Assembly (NCBI GenBank): GCA_963513935.1
Contig: OY740774.1
Span: 29,779,949 to 29,843,948, forward strand
DNA length: 64,000 bases
Direction: 5' to 3'
Source of the DNA: Aphrophora alni
Lineage: Eukaryota > Arthropoda > Insecta > Hemiptera > Aphrophoridae
Shown: positions 49,280 to 60,670 of the stretch, in pieces
How the letters are laid out: each line of letters begins with the position of its first letter
Numbering within the stretch: the first letter of the stretch is position 1
Program-made: the position numbers and the translations under genes
Notes under the pieces: generated by a model
Told to the model about the DNA's origin: nothing
Databases searched by the model: none
Seen by the model: only the letters and a program-made list of their open reading frames with translations

Positions 49280-49480
49280 ATAAAGGGTTTGATATGGTTA
49301 CTGGTGCCTTTTATGCGGGAGATTCGGTTTCGATTCCCATGGGAACTTATTTAAGTTACGGTGTTGACCCATGATAGTGTGTAGTGGGCCGTTACTATTG
49401 GTAGAAATATCTAGTTACGCAATCTATAGCTACCACCACATGGTAATTTAGTACATTAATAATTTTAATAAATTGAATAA
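49280..49480 (+). repeat. tRNA-derived SINE-like repeat
   Basis: The first 65 bases read like a degraded tRNA: an A-box-like TGATATGGTTACTGG (about 49290-49304), GCGGGAGA at 49315-49322 as found before the T arm of tRNA-Asp/Gly-type genes, and a clear B-box GGTTTCGATTCCC at 49326-49338. The arms do not pair well enough for a functional tRNA. An unrelated tail follows with TAGTGTGTAGTGGGCCGTTACTATT. The end is uncertain. Confidence 0.55.
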
Positions 49481-49639
49481 CCACCCACTCTATAACTCCT
49501 GGGAATCTCGTGAGCCTCTAGCTGGACACTCGCCTTTTAGACAATCCCAAGGGGCTCTTTATAAATATACAAATTTTCACTTAGTTTTATCAATCCGAGG
49601 GTACCTACCTGGATTACAAAACAATTCCGAGGGTTTCTA

Positions 49640-49830
49640 GGTGGATCTACACTTGGGTGTGGTAGGTGGGATGGTGAGCGAATTCTTCGGAGCAGGAGTG
49701 ATGAGAGGATTTTTTGGGTGGGGAGTTAGGTATATTTGTTGCGGCTGGAGTAAAGAGGTGTGAAATAATCGAAATTAGTGAAATAATCGAAATGAAGAGG
49801 TGTGAAAAGTTGTTGAAAAAGTTTCAACGT
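49640..49830 (+). other. G-rich block with small direct repeats
   Basis: The + strand is unusually G-rich here (GGGTGTGGTAGGTGGGATGG at about 49655; GGGTGGGGAGTTAGG at about 49718). GTGAAATAATCGAAAT occurs twice in a row near 49757-49790, flanked by two copies of AAGAGGTGTGAAA. No gene. Confidence 0.6.
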
Positions 49831-52800
49831 TTTTTTCGGAAGGATTGCTGAACTTCGCTCTTTAGTTACTGTGCTAGGATTCTTTTATTTTTAACTAGAC
49901 ATTACTTCAAAAATGTTAGTTTAATAGTAAACGTATACAAATTAAAATAAACAATGAATCTAATAAGGCGTTTTAAAACCTGGAATAACTATTTTTCAGA
50001 AGCCTATAAACGTATTATATAGTATGCTGTACTCGTATAATGTAGTAAATAAAAAAAAAATATATGGAATAGAAATATGCTTTTGAAAATGGGGTCTATC
50101 AAAAATGTGTCAAACAATAGTAGCATGACAAAATTTGATAACTCAAATGAATCGTATTACTCAGAAATATCTATAAACCATTTTCCTAAAATCGATTTCC
50201 ATGATTCATGATCGAATTCCATGATCAATAAGTAATTCCTGATGTAGGCCTATGATTCCAATATACTATCTTATTCTATAATCCAAGAAATTGACTCCAA
50301 ATATTAACACAGATTCATAACTCTTCATTATTTCTTTTTCATTTCTATTTCAAGATGTTCTCAGTTCTTTTACATCCTCGGGCTAGTAAATTGTCAACAC
50401 CATTTAGTACCACCTCCTTACGCGTTTTATTTCAAAACTGAATACCCCAAAGGTTTTTCATAATTGACACTAAGGTCTGACATAACTGAAATGAAAATTG
50501 CTTCTCTAAGATTCTTCCCATCATTTCATTCTTAATTATTACAGTGCTGTAGGGATATAAAACTTGGCGTTTGTCATGTAAAAAAACCCCTTTTGTTTCT
50601 TCTACATATTTTGTTTTAATAATTGTCAAGTTATTTGACATTACAAATTTACAACGGCAACTATTTATAAAATAATGAAAATAAATTTTGGAATTCTTTT
50701 ACGAGTTTATTTTAAATAAAGAATACATCTAATATTAAGTAAATATTTTACAAATTTTTAAAGTTATAATTGTTTAGGAAAACAAAAGATAAACAAGCTT
50801 AAAACAAAGTGTTTTGAATTTTTTGTAACTTTTTTGATTTATTTTTCATTTTCAATAATTTCATAATTTTGAATTAACCTTTATATAGAAAGTAAGTTTT
50901 GTGATGAAAACAAAAATCAATGTAAAGTTGAAAAAAACTAAAATCAAAATTTAACATATTTTTTTTTACAAATAATTCTTTTATTAATTAAACTGCGTTT
51001 CTACGACAATAATTCTACGCATATACATTGAGCTACTATAAAAAGGCTGGAAGATAATAAAAACAACAACGATTAAAGAGTAATAATTTACACAGTATCC
51101 TTGAAAATAAAAAATGAAATCAGAAAATACAATATGTATTGACTTTGGTGAATACCAAATATTCTTCATAATCCATTGTCAACTTCTCTCACTCTCCCCG
51201 CATCCTTGTTTGTATAGTTTTATAGCTACGAAATAGAAAAGTAATATTGTCTTAATTTACAGGAACAGAGACATTGAATTTAGAGACAGTTTCCCGCGGG
51301 CAATTGTAGTAATTTCAATCACTACTCCCAATTGTCTATCTTTAAACTTTGTATTCATGGATAATGGATATAAGCTAAATTCGTTTAACGTTCGTCGTTG
51401 TCTAATAATCAATTTTATATTGCCTTTCTAAAACCATATCTCTCGTTAAGTAATTTATTTTGTACATTAATCAAATAAAAGGAAATTCTAAATTTTTATC
51501 AATACTTTGTTTATTGTCCAATTTATAAAAATGTATATGATACCATTGAAAAATAATATAAACAAGTTTAAAATATGTGTTTAAAATAACGTTATACTTT
51601 AAATCCTTTGTATCACTTTCAACTTAATGTAGGCTATAATAAAAAATTAAAAAATTTGTTCATAAAATTATTTTACAATAAATTCGTAAATTACATTAAG
51701 AAATTAAACAGACTACAACTGTTGTCCTTAAAAATTATATTTAAATAAAATGAACTAAATTAATAACAATAATAATATGTTTATTTACTAAAATAAAACA
51801 CAAAAAGTAAACATATACATCATTCCTTCTCTGTATTAAAAATATTCATATTCCTGCTCATTCTAAAACTTAAAAATACAACTTGCAATTTAATACGGTA
51901 CATAGCAACAAGTTAATAATTTATTAGAATCATATATACAAGAAAAATATTTAATTGACTTTGCTCTGCTGATGTTTTCTGCTAACGTAAGTAATTCATT
52001 AGCCATGCAAGGCTGTTTGGGTTTACCTTACCAATTTTACTTGAATCTATTTCTATAACTTGAAAAATAAACAAAGCCATAGTCTGCTCTTTTATGTGTG
52101 TAAGTAGACCTACACATGCATACATACACACACATACATACAAAAATGTACATTTAATTTATTATATTTTGATTGATTTTTTTTTATCCACTGAACTTAA
52201 AATTGTAATATATATTCTCAATTTGTAAGTTGACTTATATGACTTATTAATTTTGGAAATTTTGGCATAGCGGCATCATTAATTTTTCGAATAAACCTTT
52301 AAATAGTTTTACGTCATTATAAGCAAAATTTATAAGGAAATGTCCTACGTGTGCCGACGATTAAATACTTGACACACAGTATACAGCAATAGGAAATTTT
52401 TCTTATCTTTATATTTGTAATCATTAAAACAAGACCTTAAGGTAATGTTGCGAATATACACATACAAATTAGAACTGTTGGATATACTGTCCTAATATGT
52501 GTACGACATTGAGCCATAAGAGGCAAGACCGATGTTTCATGTATGTAGCAGCAGTGAAGCAATGCAACAACATCTCCAGTCCATTGTTATCACTATAAAA
52601 CAGACTGTCAAATACTTCTTGTTGTATAATACCATGTCATGGCCTCGCCTCTTGTGGATCAGAATCAAGTATCATAATGCTTGATGTGAAAAATTAAAAT
52701 TCTCCTATAAATATTAAACTAAACTCAATCAAAATAATCAAGCATATGGTCTCAAATACATTCACTCTCGATGTATGTTTATTAGTAATTTACCTTTCAG

Positions 52801-53224
52801 CCCTTTGTAAGTAATTTTAACCTAATTTAATTAATTAGTGTGATTGAATTACTACTTTATATAATTACGTACTTTAATTACCTTCGCTGTATTAATAAAA
52901 TTAATCCATAAGTTGGATAATTACTAATGTGTTAAACACCATGTAGATACATATCCGTATTGATGACTTGAGATTTTGCCGTGACTCTAGAGTTAAGTCA
53001 GGAATTAATGGCTTTAATGTCTGCTGGTGAAGTTGGTGGATACATGATACATTACTCTGTTATTCCTTGGTAATGGGGTTCTCTAATCATATGATTTAAC
53101 TGTTATTAGTTAATAAGTTTAAAATAAACATAAAAACAATTATTTAACGAGGATAAGACAGATTTTTTTGTTGAAGGAAACTCTTCTCTACCATTATTGA
53201 CCTATGTAAAAAGAAGAATAGAAC
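49831..53224. other. AT-rich gene-free stretch
   Basis: No gene seen on either strand. Short ORFs at 50432-50641 and 50984-51169 (minus) lack family likeness and splice context. Confidence 0.55.
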
Positions 53225-53425
53225 ATAAATTAAAGACACATATCCCTCTAAATACTCTAATGATGTCGAGGACGAAAGTGAACAAGAGTTGATCAAACGA
53301 GACCAGATAAAAAAATGAATGAGTGGTTTCGTAACATAATCAAGTAATACACGGAAAAGGTGTAGATCCAGCTAGGTTTCTCTAAATTCTCACGCCCCTA
53401 CTCACTATATTTATCACCTGAGGGC
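53225..53425 (+). repeat. Dispersed repeat family A, copy
   Basis: Contains CTCTAAATACTCTAATGATGTCG, GAAAGTGAACAAGAGTTGATCAA and GGTGTAGATCCAGCTAGGTTTCTCT, followed by CCCCTACTCACTAT. Closest match is 37720-37860. Confidence 0.6.
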
Positions 53426-56115
53426 TAAATACATTAGAAGTAATATATCATAAAAAAAGAAAAGAGATAAAAATTACATTAAGAAATAAAAATAATAAAT
53501 ATGTAAAAGATAGGACATTTCTTTATTCTAGTAAACAGTAAGTGGTTCAAAATGAGTGCACTATCTTTCTTACACATCCATTCACAAAACGAAAAATAGC
53601 AACTGTCTGTCTCCCAAAGCTTGTGACTATACTTTAAGTAGTAACTTTTACTTGATAAAATAAATATAATATGTAACTGACAGTTTTCCGTGTGTTTTAG
53701 TAAAGGATATGGAAGGGTTGGTTGTATATGATTGTGTACTTCGTAATGTTTTGAATATAATTAAATAGAGAGTATATTGCTTATCATATTTATTTAACTT
53801 GTTCTAAATTTAATTTCATTTGATTGTAATAAAGTTTTTAATGACGGCAATAAAGATTTATTGTCGTTTAATTTCTAATAATTTCTGATCGATAAATTCG
53901 TGTTACTCAACATTGTTTTATGTTACTAATCTTCACATTTAATGAACTTTAGAAATAAACTAGTTCATTTTGTGGTTTAACTCTAAATTCTTGGGCATGT
54001 TTCGGGAAATGACGACAGATAATATTTTTAGAATTTTAAAAATCTTTGGCAGAGCCTATATTGAGATATTCCTCATTTTATTTATTGATCTCATTGCAGC
54101 TACCCTCAAGGTTTTATTAAAAAACAAATAATAATGATAATTTTTTCAGCAACGAACACAATCTGCTTATGGAACATTAATTCAAATTCAGTCGTATCAA
54201 AAAGAGTTAAAATAAATGTTAGAGTCAGTCCTATGAAAGACCTTTGGATATGCTGAAACGTCTATCTAGTTTTTTGTATGCATTGGAAAAAATCACGAAT
54301 AAAATTACTGTAGATAATAAAATACCTGTAAGATTAGTAGCGACATATTTGTAAGAAAGGTGCTTATCAGGAAAGACTCGGAAGTCTCCTTTGACTCAGA
54401 AGTGTCCATAACAAATTGTAGTCCTCTTAAAAATCTAAAACTTTGGTGTCTAATAATTCTACGGACTTATTCTACTCACCCTATTTAAAAAATGTTTTCT
54501 GATAAATCTCCATATCTCTTAGTTTTATTTCAATCTGAACATCAGGTGACCTTTACTTACTAATGTTAACAGTTTAACAAGATTGTAAAAACTTTCTTAT
54601 AAACTTTTGTAAAGTTAAAGAACCTCAAAATATTCGTCAACAACTTACATAAAATACTAATTCTGTAGCCATCTACGAGGGCGCTCAGGCTAAATTTATA
54701 TATATTCACGGTAATTTTATATTCCAAAAGTTTTGGCACTTAGTACGAGTCGTAAGCTTTTTTATCTAACTCAAATTTGATAAAACAACGCACCGATTTT
54801 CATATATTTGGCTATTTAGGTCGGTGTACAAAGTTTATTTTCACTTCTTGATGAACTCATGAACAACGATTTTTGATTGTAAGATATCGCAGTCGTAGGG
54901 AAAGTTGTCATTTAAAGTTTTGTGTATTTCTATTAGTTTTATAGATCCTAAGGATGGCCATCTTGGGTTGATGACACTTTTTAATACAAACGAATTTTAG
55001 TTATGAAATATTTATTTCAGAGGAATAACACAGAATAACGTGTTCTGCAATTCCTTAAAAATCGTGCACAATTTAATCTACATATTGAAAAAAACGTATT
55101 TGAAAGATACTTAAGTAATTATTGAGAACATATGTAAATGTTTGTCAGAATTAAATTAAAATTTAATATATAACAAGTACAAAGTAAAACGCCCTTACAG
55201 CGTCTAGACATAACAATATTACACCTGGGTCTTGGCGTGTGTAGAGAGGGTATGGGTAGGAAAGGTTTAAGTAGACTATTGTTTATATGATAAGTCCCAT
55301 AATACGTGCAGCTATTTTCGTAAAGTACCTGTCTTGTTAGCTTTCTACCAAGTAATAACCTTTCCACGACTCGAAGTAAGAGCTTTTCATAAAATCAAAT
55401 TATCTCATCACAAAATAAATAATCATTTCACATATAATTTATCTGTATATATAAAGATTTTATTGTTAACTAATTTGTATTTTTTTAATTTGCGAAATAA
55501 TAAATTGATATACAAATATTCTTTTATTTTTATATCAGTTTTTAAAAAAAATCAATATAAGTATAATTTTTTCTACGTCTACATTGTATTATAATATACA
55601 AATTACTTAAAGGAAATTATAAACAAATTATTTAAAAAAAAAATAATAATAAAAATAAGTGAAAAAAGTGCATAATATTACTTTCTATTCTTTACAGTAA
55701 CCGAAGACGGTAAATTTCTTTCATATGTCAATAGGGCCTATATTCTTTTGTCATTAGTAATATTGAGATTTTTAAAATATATAGATAGGCACTATTTTTA
55801 TTTATAGGATATCACAAAAAAACTTTACCTCACTGTACATAATTCAACACATCCAAATAAAAGAAAAATGTACATTAATTGTTTTTTAATTAACCGTGGT
55901 TTAGTCGCTATTCGCCATATTGTTTTGTCACAAAAACCGATTTCAAATTTAATGCAAAGGTTTTGTATCTTTAGACAAGTGTACTAATCACAAATACATA
56001 ATGACCAACAGTATTTGTATTTTTTTGTAGTCAAAGCATAAACAAGTATTTAACAAAAAAAGAAGAAAATTTAATTTATAGTTAGTTGTCTAGAATACGC
56101 AAAATTAACCTAGAA

Positions 56116-56190
<75 letters not shown>

Positions 56191-57719
56191 CTAATACTTT
56201 TAATAGAAATAACAGAATTCATGCTCAGAAATTAATAAAGTTATTTATTTATGAGCTTTAAATATTAAATAAAAATGTCTTCAATTTAATTTATTTATAG
56301 TTAATTATTTCGAGAACGGCTAATTGCTTCTTTTTGCGACTTGAGTAAACTATTTAAAATGGTGTAAGCTTTTCCTCAATTAAAAAATAATAAAAAAATT
56401 TATAATATCGTCAAAGGAATAAGATTATATAGCTGTTTTACTCTAAGCACGGTTGAATGTTCATTATTTAAAAACAAGATGTAAGTTTTTGGGTTAAATA
56501 TTATTAATTTGAACGTATTGTTGGAAATATAGGTTTAATGTTCTCCATTGTTACTGTGTACTTGTTATTACAGTAATATATTTACTTCATTACACATTAT
56601 TTTGTACTCTGTCATTAAGTGTGATACAATACCTTACAGTTACTCGAATGAAGAACTTACCAATAATCATTTTATTTATGGCTGAGTCTTTTGGTCTTTT
56701 TACAACTATGCTGAGGACGAACTGGCGATGATCTTCAACGTGTGTCTTTTGGTCTGTTGTGTTCAATGCTCATAACCGCTGTCGAATACTTTCGTAATCT
56801 TGACCTTCCACTACACAGTGGTGTCTTTTTGTTTACATTGTCATGAATTTGAAGTGATCACAACACGGGCGAACCATATGCCTATTTATCGATAGTCTAC
56901 AGCTGACCAAGTTCATCATCGTGTAAGTAGAGATTGCGTCTTCTAAGTTAAGTCTCTTAAGTTGTGACGTTAAATATGACCTGTCTCAGAACATAAGCCC
57001 GTTTGACTTTCTTATACTGTGTAGTAGATTCTGAAGAATTACACTCGGCCCATCATTTTCTACCACTTTTATTCTACGTCCTAGAGCGTATTTCAAGAGT
57101 TCAGATATGTATGTCCTTTTACCGCTTGTGAAAATCCATACCACGGTCGAAGACATGAGTTTTCATAAGCTTACACGTTGCAGTGAAGTAGGTTAATCCT
57201 CTTTTCTCTCTTGTTCAACTGCTTGATTCTCCATAGCGAGGGTAAAGGAAAAAAACAGCCTAAGTTATCAATATGGGAGTAGCAATTTGGTGCCTTTCCA
57301 TATATAAATCTTCAAGATCAGAAATTTTCAGGGACAGACAAAAGGAGTAAAGGCTCTTTAAAATGTACATAGCCACAAGAATCGTTAGTGGTCGAGTCAG
57401 ATACCTTAAACAAAATAACCGTATCCTTTGCCACCTGCAACACGACATTTTTAAATTTTAAAAATTATTTGATAAAATACATAGATTTTTTATAATTAAC
57501 TTTTAGAAATCTTATGTTTGTAAATGATAAACTACCTTCATAATATTTTTAGCTGCCACAAAGTTAACATTTGCAAAATGAAATTTCGGTTATTATTATT
57601 TAAACAGAGTTAAATATATTCAAATAATATAGGCATAAAAATTGAACTGATATTCAAGTTGCATCTAGTACGATTCAGGAGTGAAAATATTTTTCCAGTT
57701 TGAAAATTTCTCGTTTAAC
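53426..57719. other. AT-rich stretch with a GC-richer unassigned block
   Basis: The block 56690-57440 is GC-richer than average and contains a doubled CTTTTGGTCT phrase (about 56689 and 56744). Its minus strand has short open pieces (for example around 57150-56980) but no recognisable protein. Possibly a decayed transposon. Confidence 0.4.
56119..56184. repeat. Microsatellite (AT)33
   Basis: Perfect AT dinucleotide run of 66 bp, the longest AT run in the window. Confidence 0.95.
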
Positions 57720-57728
57720 CTTTTTTTT

Positions 57729-59270
57729 GATATCAGTAAAGTGACATACAATGAGCTTGTACAGGAAATTAGACAATTAAACGTTAAAAAAGCGCCTGGT
57801 TATGAACTAATAACTGGGAAAATTCTCAAGGAACTGCGTTCACCCTGATAAAGTTGTTGCATTTGATAAACGCCTCTTTCAGACTTAAATATGTCCCGAG
57901 ACAGTGGAAAGTTGCGGATGTCATTATGATACCAAAGCCAGGAAAAGATCTTAGGGAAAAAACATCTTATCGACCCATTTCTATTCTGCCGACTATTTCA
58001 AAAGTTTTTGAAAAACTTTTAATAAGGCGTCTTAAACCTATAATTAAAGAAAGGAAATTAATCCCTCAGCATCAGTTTGGGGTTAGAGACAAACATTCAA
58101 CAATTGACCAAGTTCACCGTATTACCAATGTCATAGAAAAAACAATTGAAGAACGCCAAGTTTGCTCATCCTTGTTCCTGGATGTATAACAGGCGTTTGA
58201 CAAGGTCTGGCATGAGGGTTTACTCTATAAATTGCAAAGAAATCTCCCAGAGCAATTCTACAAAATACTTAAGTCATATTTGTCTGAGAGATGTTTTAGG
58301 GTTAAGCAATATTGTGAATATTCTGAGATGAAGAATATAGAGGCAGGAGTTCCACAAGGAAGTGTCCTAGGACCTACTTTGTATCTCTTATATACAAATA
58401 ACATACCTCAAGATTCTGATACAATCATGGCCACTTTTGCAGATGACACTGCAATAATGACAGTTGGGGATAGTGCAGAGGAAGCAAAAAACAAGCTCCA
58501 GAAAGCTATTGATAAAGTTAGTATTTGGATACAAAAATGGAGATTAAGATTAAATGAAGCAAAATCAAGCCATGTAAATTTTACCAACAGAAAGATAAAC
58601 CCAATACAGGTTATAATAAGTGGACACTTAATAGGTCCTGGAAATACAGCCAAGTACCTAGGAATGACACTTGATGCAAAGATTCATTGGAAGGAGCATG
58701 TTAAGAAGAAGATTACAGAGCTGAATATTAAATTCAGAAAATGAATTGGTTGCTTGGTAGGAGATCAATATTAGATCTACACAATAAACTTCTAGTATAT
58801 AGGCAAATATTAAAACCAATTTGGACTTATGGTATACAGTTATGGGGCTGTACCAAAAAACAAATGTTAAAGGTATTCAAACATTCCAAAATAAGGCTCT
58901 GAGGAGTATGGTTAACGCGCCATGGTTCGTGCGAAATGATGATCTCCATCGTGATCTCGGGATGAGTACTGTCTCAGAAGAAATTAAGAGATATGCAATC
59001 ATGCATAAGAATAGACTGCAAAAACACGAGAACCCTGAAATGCTCCGTGTAAGAAACAACACAGAAGATGTGAGGCGCCTGAAACGAACTAAACCTCTGG
59101 ATTTGGTGAACGAGATTGTGTAAATAAGTAACCGCATGAACTTTGTGTGTAAAATATAGGACTCCATCAGTGGATGGTGTTCCAAACGCTGCTTTCTTTA
59201 ATATGAAATGTTAATTACTTGATAAGGCAAACTTAGTTGTAATTATTAATAAATAAATATTTAAAAAAAA
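57729..59270 (+). mobile_element. 5'-truncated Jockey-like non-LTR retrotransposon (LINE), inactive
   Basis: A fragment beginning inside the reverse transcriptase region and running to a poly(A) tail (59263-59270). Short possible target duplications CTTTTTTT lie at 57720-57727 and 59271-59278, although T-runs are common here. The reading frame must be followed through three frames. The order matches a Jockey-clade RT followed by its usual C-terminal region. The endonuclease and ORF1 are missing, as expected for 5' truncation during target-primed reverse transcription. Confidence 0.88.
57741..59123 (+). pseudogene. Jockey-like reverse transcriptase pseudogene
   Basis: Recognisable RT blocks in order are the KKAPGYELITGKILKEL block (57741-57838), then QWKVADVIMIPKPGK and SYRPISILPTISKVFEKL (57854 onward), QAFDKVWHEGLL, GVPQGSVLGPTLYLLY, the catalytic FADDT (58436 onward), AKYLGMTLD, and the C-terminal GRRS...LHNKLL and WTYGIQLWGC followed by FQNKALRSMVNAPWFVRND. 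The breaks are: a frameshift near 57838-57847; an in-frame TAA at 58187-58189, at the codon before QAFDKVW in the catalytic block; a frameshift near 58735-58743; and a frameshift in the A6 run at 58855-58860. The last piece ends with TAA at 59121-59123. It cannot make a working enzyme. Confidence 0.9.
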
Positions 59271-59859
59271 CTTTTTTTATATATTCTTTTTTAGACGTTT
59301 TATATCTCTGCAGACATTTATGCATTTCACATTTTAATAATACAATGAGTATCAAGTGAAATGCTGCAGTTTTAATAATATTGCTTATTATAATAACATT
59401 TCGTATAATACCTACTTAATTGATTATTGTTTTAGTCTCACGTACAGCCACCGACCACAATATAGCCACCAAAATCTGTGTTGAATAATTGGCTGTCACG
59501 GTGAATGTCGAAACAATAGTTGGTTGAGTACAGTAATTAACAATGACTACATGAGACAAATTTATAGTCTATTTTGTTGCAGCAAAAAGTGAACAATGAA
59601 ATTAGACCTTACAAATTTTCAATGTATGACATAAATATTGAAAACGTTATGTCAATATTGCCAACACACTAACACGAAATTTCATCCATTCATTTTGCTA
59701 TCAATTACCTTGTAAGGTACATTTATTTAACTGGAGTTTTTATTGGTGCCAATTATACCAACATAAAATATAATGTTAAAATAGAAAAATATATATTCTC
59801 GTTGATTAAAGGCAATAAAACTTCTTAGGAACCACTAGCTTATAAAACATGTAAGTAAA

Positions 59860-60035
59860 CAAATAAAAGGAAGATACCCAGCCTTGGAATAGTCTACGGT
59901 CGGTTTAGAACAACAGGTAGTTATTACAAGGAATCTGATAAGTACCACGAGAGTGATTTAACTAATGATTATATAAACAAAGGTGTATATCCAGCTAGGG
60001 TCTCTCAGAATTGCCCCGCCCGTAATCACTAAAAG
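59860..60035 (+). repeat. Dispersed repeat family A, copy
   Basis: Contains GGTGTATATCCAGCTAGGGTCTCTCAGAATTGCCCCGCCCGTAATCACTA, which aligns with the 3' half of the family; its 5' half is diverged. Confidence 0.55.
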
Positions 60036-60504
60036 GGTTTAAAATAGAAGAGCATGATGTTTATGTTCAATATATAACACAATTACGCAATTGATTTTTA
60101 AATCTGTAAATATATTGTAGTAACTAATTTTCTTAAGATTTAACAAAGTCATTTAAATCGGGTCTTCATAAAATAGTTACCGTTTAGCTGTAAAGAAAAT
60201 AATCATTCACTTTTAAATTATTTTGTTATTATAAGAAAGAATATACCTCAAACTACATTTTCATATAATTTCCAGCAATATTTATTACATTATGAAACCA
60301 AGTTCTGAATAATGTTTTCTTAGAATGATGCTACCTTTAAAGACATTACTGTTGTACACTTCTTTTCACATTTATACAATACCACGCATTCCACTAAGGA
60401 ACCATTTCAAATGCAGGAGCTAGATTATTTTCTTGTCGCTTTAGGAAAAAAATTTTTCTCTATCGTCATCGCCTTATAAAAGTTACACAATAACAAACCA
60501 TTAG

Positions 60505-60670
60505 GACCACCAAGCCCTTAATACTCTAGTAGCGTCAGTGTTGAAAAATAATAAGGGTTGATCAAGAAAGATCTAAAAGGAAAGATGAATGTGAAGGTGA
60601 CAAGACAACATGAAAATCGTGTTGATTCGGTAGTTCGTTCAAATTGTCTGCTTACTAGCTGCACCAAATC
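60505..60670 (+). repeat. Dispersed repeat family A, copy
   Basis: Contains AGGACCACCAAGCCCTTAATACTCTAGTAGCGTC and GGGTTGATCAAGAAAGATC; the 3' half (GTGTTGATTCGGTAGTTCG) is diverged. It lies about 500 bp from the previous copy in the same orientation. Confidence 0.5.

Noticed and set aside
57724..57735. Target duplication of the LINE as firm evidence of its 5' end
   Set aside because: The matching bases are a T-run, so the match is weak; the coordinates are given as tentative.
58408..58653. 81-residue minus-strand ORF
   Set aside because: It is the antisense shadow of the LINE reverse transcriptase.
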